Assembly: GCA_964599635.1 (NCBI GenBank) | Contig: CAZRGM010000052.1 | Location: forward strand, 1-64,000 | Source: WJMT01 sp964599635 | Lineage (GTDB): Bacteria > Acidobacteriota > Aminicenantia > Aminicenantales > Aminicenantaceae | Length of the DNA stretch: 64,000 bases | Direction of reading: 5' to 3' | Shown: positions 27,449-36,140 of the stretch, piece after piece | Layout: each line of letters starts with the position of its first letter | How positions within the stretch are numbered: position 1 is the first letter of the stretch | Notes under the pieces: model-generated | Databases searched by the model: none | Told to the model about the DNA's origin: nothing | Seen by the model: the letters and a program-made list of their open reading frames with translations, nothing else | Translations under genes and position numbers: made by a program

Positions 27449-30082
27449 TTACTTTTCCTCCTCCTTCATCTTCTTCTTAAGCCGATCAATCATATTCAGC
27501 GCCTCAACCGGAGTCATATGGGAAACATCACATTCATTGATTTCATCCCAAAGTTTTTTAAGTCGCCTATAGTCTCTATCTTGACCAAAAAGAAACATCT
27601 GAGAATCGTCGATTTCTCGACTCGGACTGTACGAAATCTTCGGGATCCCCTCACTATCCAGCTCTTTCTTCTCCAGATTAAAAAGAATTTCTCTGGCTCT
27701 ATCTAAGACTTTCCTGGGAATTCCCGCCAGCTTTGCCACATGGATTCCATAACTCTGATCAGACGGCCCTGAAATGATTTTTCTCAAAAAGATTATATCG
27801 TCTTTCCACTCCTTCACAGAAACGTGATAATTTTTGACTCGCTTCAGAGTCATGTCCAGCTCGGTCAATTCATGATAATGAGTGGCAAACAAAGTCTTGG
27901 CTCTTATTTGTTCGCTTCCATGAAGATATTCCACAACAGCCCATGCAAGGCTTAAACCATCAAAAGTGGACGTTCCCCTTCCTACTTCATCCAAAAGAAT
28001 AAGACTTTTTTCAGTTGCGTTGTTCAATATCCCTGCTGTTTCCAGCATCTCAACCATAAAAGTAGACTGCCCCATGCTTAAAAAATCCATGGCCCCAATC
28101 CGAGTGAAGATTCTGTCCACAATCCCGATTTCAGCTTCCTCTGCAGGAACATAAGATCCCATCTGGGCCAGGATACAGATGAGAGCCACCTGCCTTAAAT
28201 AAGTCGACTTTCCTCCCATATTAGGACCTGTTATGATCAAGATCTGGTCCGCATCTCTATCCAAATACGTATCATTCGGAATAAAAGGTTCGTCTTCCGT
28301 GACTTCAATGACCGGATGCCTTCCTCCTTTGATATGGATTATGTCACCTGAATTGACCTGAGGCCTGCGGTAAGAACGCTGTGAAGCCAGCTCACTCAAA
28401 GAGGCCAATACATCCAGAAGGGCTATTTTAGAGGCAATTTTTTGAAGCCTCGGGGTCTGTGCGGATACTTTGTTCCTCACTTCCTGAAATAACTGATACT
28501 CCAGTTCATTGAGACGTTCCTCAGCGTGAAGAATTTTTTCTTCATATTCCTTGAGTTCAGGAGTAATAAACCTCTCTGAATTGACGAGTGTCTGCTTCCT
28601 GATATAATAATCCGGGACACGAGACAAGTGGGACCTCGTGACTTGAATATAATAACCAAAAACTTTGTTATAACGGACTTTTAATGTGGGGATATGAGTT
28701 CTTTCTCTTTCTTTCTTTTCAAGACTGGTGACAAAAACCTTCCCAGACTTGCTGATCTCTCTCAATTCATCGATCTCTGAATGATATCCTTTTTTTATAA
28801 TCCCTCCTTCAGTCAATAGAAATGAAGGCTCATCTTTAACCGCACGATCAATAAGATTGACAAGATCATCCGCGTTATCCCATTCCTTTTTCATTTTCAT
28901 GACAATGCTTGACTGAAAAGGCTTGAGCAAATCTTTAACTACTGGAAGAAGCTGTAATGAAACTTTTAAAGATACCAAATCTTTGGCATTAGCCGCTGAC
29001 AAAGAAATCCTGCTGCTCAATCTCTCCAGGTCAGATATGTATTTGATTTTTTCTCTTATCTCATGTCTTTCAATAGTATGAGAAAGGAAGTCATCTAGAC
29101 TCTCCTGTCTCTGTTCAATCGTTTTTAGGGATAGAGAAGGATAAAGCAGCCAGGAGCGGAGAAGGCGGCTGCCCATTGAATTCACTGTATAATCAATGAC
29201 CTCAAGGAGTGAGCCTGATTTCCCATGATCCCTTAAATTTTTTATAAGCTCCAAATTTTTGACAGCAACCGCATCTAAAATCATAGACTGGCTGGAATGG
29301 GTATAAGATATATTTTGGATGAGAGCCAGAGAGTCTTTTCTTAATTTTTTTAAATAATAAAGGAGAGCCCCGGCTGCAGAAACAGCAAGTCCCTTATCGG
29401 CAAGACCAAAACCCTCCAGAGACTTGACCTTGAAATGCTCTTTGAGAGTGTCTGAAGCCTGAATCAGTTCATAGATCCAGTCTTCTTGAGAAGTCTTCAA
29501 GACCCCTTCCATTCCATTTTTAGAAAGAAGTTCATTGATTCTTTTCTCACTGCTCTGAGGAAATATAATTTCTTTGGGAGAGTATTTATACATTTCGTCT
29601 TTAAGATTTTTCCGATTTTCTCCAGCACTCTGAGCTGTGTTCATCTGTCCTGAAGCCAAATCAATAAAAGCCATCCCCCAATCTTGTTCATCAAAGACAA
29701 GACTCATCACATAGATGTTCTCTTTTATATCTCCAGATTCAATCTCAACGGCTGTCCCAGGTGTCAAAACCTTGACCACATCTCTCTTAACCACCCCTTG
29801 TGATTTCTTGGGATCTTCAACCTGTTCGCAAATGGCGACTTTGTATCCATGATTAAGGAGTTTTGAAAGATAAGGATCCGCTGAATGATAGGGAACCCCA
29901 CACATAGGCACTTTCTGTCTTGAGGTTAATGCAATGTCGAGAATGGGAGATGCCTTCTTGGCATCTTCATAAAAAAGCTCATAAAAATCACCCAATCGAA
30001 AAAACAAAAAAGCATCCTTGTGATTCTTTTTCAGCCTTAAATACTGCTCCATCATGGGAGTTGTTGTGCTGTTTTTTACCAT
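27449..30082 (-). CDS. mutS: DNA mismatch repair protein MutS
   Basis: Mismatch recognition ATPase. The mismatch-probing Phe-X-Glu is present in FFRLGDFYELFYEDA near residue 30. Connector, lever and clamp domains follow. ATPase: Walker A ITGPNMGGKSTYLRQ, motif ST (TFMVEMLETAGIL), Walker B LLDEVGRGTSTFDG, then LFATHYHELT. The C-terminal helix-turn-helix dimerisation region is present (877 aa). No mutL is near. AGAGAAAAG precedes ATG. Confidence 0.97.
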   Translation of the reverse strand: MVKNSTTTPMMEQYLRLKKNHKDAFLFFRLGDFYELFYEDAKKASPILDIALTSRQKVPMCGVPYHSADPYLSKLLNHGYKVAICEQVEDPKKSQGVVKRDVVKVLTPGTAVEIESGDIKENIYVMSLVFDEQDWGMAFIDLASGQMNTAQSAGENRKNLKDEMYKYSPKEIIFPQSSEKRINELLSKNGMEGVLKTSQEDWIYELIQASDTLKEHFKVKSLEGFGLADKGLAVSAAGALLYYLKKLRKDSLALIQNISYTHSSQSMILDAVAVKNLELIKNLRDHGKSGSLLEVIDYTVNSMGSRLLRSWLLYPSLSLKTIEQRQESLDDFLSHTIERHEIREKIKYISDLERLSSRISLSAANAKDLVSLKVSLQLLPVVKDLLKPFQSSIVMKMKKEWDNADDLVNLIDRAVKDEPSFLLTEGGIIKKGYHSEIDELREISKSGKVFVTSLEKKERERTHIPTLKVRYNKVFGYYIQVTRSHLSRVPDYYIRKQTLVNSERFITPELKEYEEKILHAEERLNELEYQLFQEVRNKVSAQTPRLQKIASKIALLDVLASLSELASQRSYRRPQVNSGDIIHIKGGRHPVIEVTEDEPFIPNDTYLDRDADQILIITGPNMGGKSTYLRQVALICILAQMGSYVPAEEAEIGIVDRIFTRIGAMDFLSMGQSTFMVEMLETAGILNNATEKSLILLDEVGRGTSTFDGLSLAWAVVEYLHGSEQIRAKTLFATHYHELTELDMTLKRVKNYHVSVKEWKDDIIFLRKIISGPSDQSYGIHVAKLAGIPRKVLDRAREILFNLEKKELDSEGIPKISYSPSREIDDSQMFLFGQDRDYRRLKKLWDEINECDVSHMTPVEALNMIDRLKKKMKEEEK

Positions 30083-30096
30083 CTTTTCTCTAGACT

Positions 30097-30125
30097 ATAG
30101 TATTTAAAAATGCCTTTATTGGCAA
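30097..30125 (-). promoter_or_regulatory. Candidate sigma70-type promoter of mutS
   Basis: On the minus strand, TTGCCA (30125-30120), 17-bp spacer, TACTAT (30102-30097), starting 14 bp upstream of the mutS ATG. The short leader (about 8-10 nt) is unusual but includes the AGAG stretch. Confidence 0.5.
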
Positions 30126-30155
30126 GACCTCTTTATAATCAAGAGTCTTATCTAG

Positions 30156-30200
30156 CCTGGGTTATTCACAGCCAAGATTATAATCTTAATGAAATTCAGG
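30156..30200. repeat. Miniature copy of the dispersed repeat (hairpin)
   Basis: Left end CCTGGGTTATTCAC (30156-30169) and right end ATGAAATTCAGG (ending 30200) flank a palindrome, AAGATTATAATCTT (30174-30187). The whole can fold as one hairpin. It lies in the divergent gap between mutS and the phosphatidyltransferase gene; no other structure is seen there. Confidence 0.5.
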
Positions 30201-30269
30201 TTAATAAGATTGAAAAATAGTTATAAGAAATATAAAATGTTATAAAAATGAAAAATCTGAATTCATCTG

Positions 30270-30893
30270 ATGCACACTAAAAATAACATACGTCTTGAAG
30301 AAGGAATCAAAAAAAATAAAAAAGGTTTTATCATCCTCCAAACCCTCACCCTGCTTAGGATCCCGCTTGCTATTTTATTTGCTGCTATCTTACTCGCTCT
30401 CAATCATCAAGGAATCGGTTTCATCCTCTCTTTATCGATTCTTCTTCTTATTGAGGCCACGGATCTATTTGACGGCCCTATAGCCAGACATTTCGGCTTA
30501 AGCTCAGAATATGGGGCCACTCTTGATCCTTATGCTGACAGCATATCAAGAATAATCGTCTATTTCTCCATTGCCCTCTCAGGCCTCGTGCTCTTGATCC
30601 TGCCCCTTTTCATGGCCTTGAGAGACATAACCGTTGCCTATTCACGCATTATTCTTGCTAAAAAAGGGCTTTCTGTGTCTGCAAAAAGAAGCGGGAAAAT
30701 TAAAGCCACTTTTCAGGCAATTGGGGGAATTGCGGCACTTTTTGGCCCTTATTACTGGGATACCATTGGAAAATGGAGCTTTTATTTTCTGTCCTGGACT
30801 CTGATTATTGTAACTCTATTATCGGCTGTAGAATACGTTTCTGCAGCAGTCCATACCTTCACCAAAAAAAATGAAAAATCCACTAAAAAATAA
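30270..30893 (+). CDS. CDP-alcohol phosphatidyltransferase family protein
   Basis: Integral membrane enzyme transferring a phosphatidyl group from a CDP-linked donor to an alcohol in phospholipid synthesis. The catalytic motif D-G-X2-A-R-X8-G-X3-D-X3-D is complete (TDLFDGPIARHFG then GATLDPYADS). At least four hydrophobic helices are visible, for example GFILSLSILLLIEA and GLVLLILPLFMAL. It may be PgsA-like, but the alcohol cannot be assigned. No Shine-Dalgarno before ATG 30270. It overlaps the next gene by 23 bp. Confidence 0.85.
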   Translation: MHTKNNIRLEEGIKKNKKGFIILQTLTLLRIPLAILFAAILLALNHQGIGFILSLSILLLIEATDLFDGPIARHFGLSSEYGATLDPYADSISRIIVYFSIALSGLVLLILPLFMALRDITVAYSRIILAKKGLSVSAKRSGKIKATFQAIGGIAALFGPYYWDTIGKWSFYFLSWTLIIVTLLSAVEYVSAAVHTFTKKNEKSTKK

Positions 30894-31647
30894 AAAAATA
30901 ATCTTTTTAGATTTAGATGGGACCATATACCTTGGAGACCAATTAATAAAAGGAGCTAAGCAGTTTCTGAGTCATCTGGATTCATTAGGAATTCATTATT
31001 ATTTTCTTTCTAATAATTCTTCCCGTTCTAAACTTGATTATGTCAAAAAGCTTTCTCGTTTAGGAATCCATACCAAGAAAGAAAGAATTATCCTTTCCAC
31101 TGATGGAGTTATTGATTTTCTCCTTAGGAATCACATTAAAGACACCTACATTGTGGGTACAAGTTCTATGGTTGAGATGTTTATCGATGCCGGCATTGAT
31201 CCTGACTCATCTTCTCCTAAATATGTTGTTTTGGGATTCGATACCGAACTTGTTTATGAGAAACTAAAGAAAGCCGCATTTTATTTGTTAAAAGACATTC
31301 CCCTTTTAGCGACTCATCCAGACATCGTTTGCCCTACTCCTGAAGGGCCAATCCCTGACATCGGATCTATGCTGTCTCTCTTTGAGAAAGCGACGGGTAA
31401 AAAAGCAATGAAAATATTTGGGAAACCGAATGTTGAAATGGTCCAGCACATCATGACAAAACACCATGCCAACAATAAGGAAGTGGCTATGATTGGAGAC
31501 AGGATCTACACAGATATGGAATTGGCAGGCAGACTGAAGTGTGATTTCATTCTTGTGCTGAGCGGAGAAACCACTGCTGAAGAGGCCTCCCGGCTCAAAA
31601 AGAAACCTAAATGGGTGGTTGAGAGCGTGGGCAAAATCTTTACTTAA
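30871..31647 (+). CDS. HAD-IIA family phosphatase (NagD-like)
   Basis: Cytoplasmic phosphohydrolase. Motif I LDLDGTIYLGD, motif II in YFLSNNSSRS, conserved IFGKPNVEM and motif IV MIGDRIYTDMELA, in the order of HAD-IIA enzymes such as NagD and phosphoglycolate phosphatase. The C2-type cap domain lies between. Overlap with the phosphatidyltransferase gene suggests coupling, and phosphatidylglycerophosphate or glycerol phosphate could be considered as substrate, by inference only. It converges with fabD. Confidence 0.88.
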   Translation: MKNPLKNKKIIFLDLDGTIYLGDQLIKGAKQFLSHLDSLGIHYYFLSNNSSRSKLDYVKKLSRLGIHTKKERIILSTDGVIDFLLRNHIKDTYIVGTSSMVEMFIDAGIDPDSSSPKYVVLGFDTELVYEKLKKAAFYLLKDIPLLATHPDIVCPTPEGPIPDIGSMLSLFEKATGKKAMKIFGKPNVEMVQHIMTKHHANNKEVAMIGDRIYTDMELAGRLKCDFILVLSGETTAEEASRLKKKPKWVVESVGKIFT

Positions 31648-31667
31648 CTCACATAAAAACGTTCAGG

Positions 31668-32597
31668 CTAACTGAATCTGAGAGCCTGTTTGACTTTTTG
31701 GAGTGTTTGACTGTCCTCAATATTCATGATGGAAGGTGAAATCTTCCATCCCCGGGAAATCCTTTTCATAAGCCCGCTTAAAACGGTCCCTGATCCAAGT
31801 TCAATAATAACTTCTATTTTTTTGTCTTCCAATATTTTCATGGAATTATACCAATCGACGTTATGAATCATCTGCCTTTTTAAAGCATCTCTTGCTGACT
31901 TTCCATCTGTAATGACTTCAGCACCCACATTTGAAATAATGGGAAATTTAAGGTCTCTAAACTCAACCTGATCCAAATCACAGGCCATTTTTTCCTGCGC
32001 ACTCATCATGAGTGTAGAATGAAAAGGAGCACTGACAGGAAGCATGACCGTCTTGGGTGCTTTGATCAAATCCACCGCTTTATCAACCGCATGTTTAGCT
32101 CCTGAAATAACAATCTGATTTTGACTGTTCCAGTTAGCGATCTCAACCACCCCATCTTTTATTTTCTTTAATGACTCCTCAACTTTCTCATAGGAAGACC
32201 CCATCACAGCAGCCATGGCCCCTTCACCCAAAGGGACAGCTTCCTGCATATACCTCCCCCTTTTATGAACTAACAGGACAGCATCTTCAAAACGCAGAGA
32301 ACCTGCAGCTACAAGGGAAGAATATTCTCCCAAACTATGCCCTGCTGCTATGAGGGGCTCTATTTTAAAAAGCCTGTAAGCAATAACACTCACCACCAAA
32401 AGCGCTGGCTGAGTGTTCTCTGTAAGATTGAGTTTTTCCTCAGGTCCTTTAAAACACAGTTCTGAAATTTTGTATTTAAGAACTTCATCGGCTCTATCAA
32501 AAACTTCCCTGGCTAAGGATGATGATTCAAAAAAATCCTTTCCCATACCTATTCTCTGAGAGGCCTGCCCAGGAAACAAAAATGCCAACCTTTTCAT
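31668..32597 (-). CDS. fabD: Malonyl-CoA:ACP transacylase
   Basis: Transfers malonyl from CoA to acyl carrier protein for fatty acid elongation. N-terminal LFPGQASQRIGMGKDF, catalytic serine in AGHSLGEYSSLVAAG, active-site Arg in VHKRGRYMQEA, catalytic His in PVSAPFHSTLM. At 309 aa it has normal length. AAGGAGA lies 9 nt before ATG. Other fab genes are not nearby; it follows the outer-membrane assembly genes, but a 77-bp gap with a repeat end separates them. Confidence 0.95.
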   Translation of the reverse strand: MKRLAFLFPGQASQRIGMGKDFFESSSLAREVFDRADEVLKYKISELCFKGPEEKLNLTENTQPALLVVSVIAYRLFKIEPLIAAGHSLGEYSSLVAAGSLRFEDAVLLVHKRGRYMQEAVPLGEGAMAAVMGSSYEKVEESLKKIKDGVVEIANWNSQNQIVISGAKHAVDKAVDLIKAPKTVMLPVSAPFHSTLMMSAQEKMACDLDQVEFRDLKFPIISNVGAEVITDGKSARDALKRQMIHNVDWYNSMKILEDKKIEVIIELGSGTVLSGLMKRISRGWKISPSIMNIEDSQTLQKVKQALRFS

Positions 32598-32634
32598 GTG
32601 TTCAATCTCCTTTTATTCCTTTCAATTGGTTAAT

Positions 32635-32648
32635 CTGAACTATTCACA
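32635..32648 (+). repeat. Solo left end of the dispersed repeat
   Basis: CTGAACTATTCACA matches the left terminus of the repeat family. The following AAAATGGGAATGC and a CATTTTTCC at 32690 could be remnants of P3 arms, the second one inside the 3' end of the SurA-like gene. The assignment is weak. Confidence 0.35.
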
Positions 32649-32674
32649 AAAATGGGAATGCACTCATGATTGTT

Positions 32675-33367
32675 TCATTTTTCCATATCTTGAATAAAAT
32701 TTATGTATCTTTCAAGACGGATCCGGATTTCTGCTTGACTCCTTAAATTTTTGATCCACTCTCCAACTTGAACTCGGGTTTTTTTCTCTTTAACCGCTGA
32801 CTCAATCTCAGGAAGGATGTCCACCATCTGCTTGACTATTTCCCCTTGATCTTTCTGCTGGGGAACATAAACCTGATCATAATATTCCTCTATTTCTTTA
32901 AGGTTTATCACCACAGAACGACTGAATCTATCCGAGATGATCTTTTTATAGAAAAGGTATTCGGCACAATAATCTTTCAATTCTTCCAGAGTCATCCCAA
33001 AAAGATCTAATTTCTCCTCAAAGCCAGCGCTTTTAAAGGTCTCCTTTATATTGGCTAACAGTCTATTGATGTCTTTTTTATCAACGTTTATATCTTCCTT
33101 GATAAATTGTTGAACAAGCTTTTGGTTAACAAGATTATCAAGCACTGATTTTACCAAAAGCTCTCTTTCACCCGCATCGGTTAAATCATACAGTCCAAAA
33201 GTCTTAACAATTCTTAAATCAGTGACCGTGATGGGTTGGTTATTCACGACAGCCACTAGGCCGTCGACTTTTTCAGGAAAACTGAATAAAAAGAAACGGA
33301 GAAAAAATAGAATGGCAAACAATTCGAAGAGGATGAAAAAAACTGATCGCCCTATTTTCCTGTTCAT
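32675..33367 (-). CDS. SurA N-terminal-like periplasmic chaperone without PPIase domain
   Basis: About 230 aa. One N-terminal membrane/signal segment (FFILFELFAILFFLRFFLFSF), then the SurA_N pattern VDGLVAVVNNQPITVTDL, LVKSVLDNLVNQKLVQQF, and a helical tail. No parvulin (PPIase) domain is present, so it corresponds to the SurA chaperone core alone. It starts directly after the BamA-like stop; ATG 33367 is preferred over ATG 33379, which overlaps it. Likely role: escorting outer-membrane proteins to the BamA-like protein, by inference from context. Confidence 0.8.
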   Translation of the reverse strand: MNRKIGRSVFFILFELFAILFFLRFFLFSFPEKVDGLVAVVNNQPITVTDLRIVKTFGLYDLTDAGERELLVKSVLDNLVNQKLVQQFIKEDINVDKKDINRLLANIKETFKSAGFEEKLDLFGMTLEELKDYCAEYLFYKKIISDRFSRSVVINLKEIEEYYDQVYVPQQKDQGEIVKQMVDILPEIESAVKEKKTRVQVGEWIKNLRSQAEIRIRLERYINFIQDMEK

Positions 33368-33368
33368 T

Positions 33369-36140
33369 TTAAAACACATGGCCTATGGCAATGATTAAAA
33401 GAGGCTGTTTCTTTCCTTCTGGTGCATCAAAGTTCCATCCTAGTTCCACTCGAATGGGCCCTAGAGGAGTCTTATACCTCAGGCCTGCCCCTACCGCATC
33501 CTGCAGTTCTGCAAAATCAAACTGGCTTCTCTTAAAAAAGACATTTCCTTTGTCATAGAAAACAGTTCCGTAAAGATCTTTCAAATAAGATAAAAGGGGA
33601 AACGAAAGCTCAAAATTGACAAGCACTAAAGCTTTCCCGCCTACCGGCTCAAGAGACATCGGGTCTTTAGGTCCTAATTCATCAAATGAAGTGCCGCGAA
33701 AAGAATTGCTTCCCCCAGCAAAAAATCTTTCATGGATGGGCATTCTCCCCATGCCTAATCCTAACCTTGAAGTTAAACTGAAGGCAACCCCCGGCGCAAG
33801 CTGAAAAAACTGCTGGTATTTCGTGAATAGTTTTAAATAATCTGATTCAGCCTGAAATAATGGATAAGCCCATTCCAGAACAGTCGAAGCAAAATAGCCC
33901 TTTTCTGGATTAAAAGAGTCATTTCTTTTGTCCCAAATAATACTTCCAGAGATAGAGGTCGCCGAAAAAGGAAAGAATTGCCTGTCTACCTCTGATTCTG
34001 ACACTTTTAATTCAAATAAAGAAGTTCTGGCAAACCTTAATGTGACTATAAATATCCTATTTTCATCCTTCGCTATAGGTTTTATAGCAGACAAACTGAT
34101 TCCTCTTCGATCAAAGCTGTAGCTTTTCCGGCTCTCTCTCTCCAACCAAGCATTGAGATAAGTATCAGCTAATATTCCAAAAAAATATGGCTGCTCCCAA
34201 GATATCACCCCTCTTTTTTCTTTAAGACTGATCTGACCTACAGCGCTCAGCTGAGCCCCTGTGCCAAATATATTCCCCCTTATAAGCTCCGCGGTTCCTC
34301 TCGGTCTTATAATACTGTTCCATGCTTGGAAAGATCGAGGTTCATTTTTTGTTTCAAGCCCTATACCCAGGCTGACATAGTTCCTTTTTCCTTCTCTCAC
34401 ACTTATTAATACGTTTTCCCATCCTGGGTCAAGAGGGACCTCTTCAATGGTTACCTTGCTAAAAATACCTAAGCTTTCAAGATTCCTCTTGGTTCTGCGT
34501 ATCTCATCATAATAAGCATAATCTCCCGATTGAACCGAGATTTCACGGAGAATGATCTTTCTTCTGGTTATTTTATTCCCAGCAATAATGACATTCTTGA
34601 CCCTCACTCTTTCACCTTCTTCAATCTCAAACTCTATTTCGAATGAGTTTTCTCCCGCCTTATCAATATTTGCCTGAATCTCAGTCCTTCGGTAACCCAT
34701 ATTTAAATAAAAATTTTCTAAGCTCTCTATATCTCTTTGAATTCTAGGCTGATAAAAAGGTCCGCCTTTAAATGTTTCTATGATCCCAGACAGCTGCTCC
34801 GAAGTAACGTTCTTTGCCCCTTTAAAAGAAATTTCCTTAATGATGTTTTGGATTCCTTCTTCGATAAAAAAAACAGCCTCTACTTTATTCTCGGATTTTT
34901 TGAAATTGGGTGTTACTCGAGCATGAGGAAAACCATGTGTTTCATAAAGTGACTCAATTTCTGACGGCAATTCAAACAACCGATCCCCGGTTAAACTGCT
35001 TAATAAAGGAGCGTTCTCCCTTATAGCAAGATGAGATTTCAATTCATCAGGACTAAAATATTCAGATCTTTTAAAAACGATATCACTTATCTTATATTTC
35101 TCCCCAGGAAAAACCTTGTAAAGAACCCTTATCTCATTTTCCTCTCTAACCGCAGACCCCCGAACATTTGAAAAAAGGTATCCTTTTTTTTGCATATATT
35201 TGATGATCTTGGTCCTCCCCTGCTCAACTCCCCAATCGACAAAAATGTTGGCTTCCCAGATAGGCCTTAAAAGGCTTACCGGAACATCGGCTCCCTGAAT
35301 GATGATCTCTATTTTTTCATGAGCTTCTATCTCTAGAATCAAGGATACATAATCATCTTCTTTATGAAATTCTTTCAGAACCTTAACTTCCACACGCTGA
35401 TAACCTAAAGAACTGTAGAAATCCTTCAGGTTCTCTATATCCTGTTCTAACATCGAATTCATAAAAGGCTTCCCAACTTGAGTGTCCATCTCTTTCTCAA
35501 GCTTAGGTTCTGGAATCACCACATCTCCCCTGAAAAGAATCTCTTTAACCACATATTCCTTGAGTGCTTGTATTTTAAAAATGACATCCACCAGCGATGG
35601 CTCATCAGTCGATTCAATGGTAGCCTCTATGTTCGGATCAAACTTCCCTCTTTCCCTTAATAAATCCTTTAACTGTTCAGCGGCTTTATCTAAACTTTCT
35701 TCATAGAAAATCTCTCCTTCTTTGACTTCAGTTAACTCCTGTTTAAGCTTAACAGAATTAATTTGAAGGCTTCCTTGAAAAATTATACTTCGAACATAAG
35801 GCTGACTTTCTAAAATGAATTTCAGGTCCACTTGACCCTCACCCTCTTTCTCGACTTGAACATCAGAAAAAAGTCCGGTGTTATAGAGGTGCTTCACAAT
35901 TTCACTGATCCTAAAAACAGAAAAAATATCCCCTGGTTTGACTGTCACCAATTCTGCGATTTCGGACTCAGCTGATTTCCCGTCAAGCTCTACTTGAACA
36001 CGGTGGATAAAATTTTCCTTTTTAGATGGTTCCTGGCAAAAAACCAATGTATTAAAAGCAAACACCAGGAAAATAATAAAGATGACGGCTGGAAAGCAAG
36101 ATCGACCGCTTAATCTAAAACCGTCTGTGAATCTTGACAT
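33369..36140 (-). CDS. bamA: BamA/Omp85-family outer membrane assembly protein with about seven POTRA domains
   Basis: Inserts beta-barrel proteins into the outer membrane. Signal peptide RSCFPAVIFIIFLVFAFNTLVFC near the N-terminus. Seven POTRA-like units can be counted from their opening strands (HRVQVEL, VRSIIFQG, VKEILFRG, IEIIIQGA, ISDIVFKR, IKEISFKG, VKNVIIAGN) against five in E. coli BamA and three in TamA. The C-terminal surface-antigen barrel has GGSNSFRGTSFDELGP (the family RGF-like loop) and ends GHVF with terminal Phe. ATG 36140 follows AAGGA; the frame reaches 36191. It overlaps tamB by 26 nt. Confidence 0.9.
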   Translation of the reverse strand: MSRFTDGFRLSGRSCFPAVIFIIFLVFAFNTLVFCQEPSKKENFIHRVQVELDGKSAESEIAELVTVKPGDIFSVFRISEIVKHLYNTGLFSDVQVEKEGEGQVDLKFILESQPYVRSIIFQGSLQINSVKLKQELTEVKEGEIFYEESLDKAAEQLKDLLRERGKFDPNIEATIESTDEPSLVDVIFKIQALKEYVVKEILFRGDVVIPEPKLEKEMDTQVGKPFMNSMLEQDIENLKDFYSSLGYQRVEVKVLKEFHKEDDYVSLILEIEAHEKIEIIIQGADVPVSLLRPIWEANIFVDWGVEQGRTKIIKYMQKKGYLFSNVRGSAVREENEIRVLYKVFPGEKYKISDIVFKRSEYFSPDELKSHLAIRENAPLLSSLTGDRLFELPSEIESLYETHGFPHARVTPNFKKSENKVEAVFFIEEGIQNIIKEISFKGAKNVTSEQLSGIIETFKGGPFYQPRIQRDIESLENFYLNMGYRRTEIQANIDKAGENSFEIEFEIEEGERVRVKNVIIAGNKITRRKIILREISVQSGDYAYYDEIRRTKRNLESLGIFSKVTIEEVPLDPGWENVLISVREGKRNYVSLGIGLETKNEPRSFQAWNSIIRPRGTAELIRGNIFGTGAQLSAVGQISLKEKRGVISWEQPYFFGILADTYLNAWLERESRKSYSFDRRGISLSAIKPIAKDENRIFIVTLRFARTSLFELKVSESEVDRQFFPFSATSISGSIIWDKRNDSFNPEKGYFASTVLEWAYPLFQAESDYLKLFTKYQQFFQLAPGVAFSLTSRLGLGMGRMPIHERFFAGGSNSFRGTSFDELGPKDPMSLEPVGGKALVLVNFELSFPLLSYLKDLYGTVFYDKGNVFFKRSQFDFAELQDAVGAGLRYKTPLGPIRVELGWNFDAPEGKKQPLLIIAIGHVF

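Noticed and set aside
30871..30893. Frameshift between the phosphatidyltransferase and HAD genes suggesting a fusion
   Set aside because: Both proteins are complete at family length; a 23-bp overlap is ordinary for adjacent genes.
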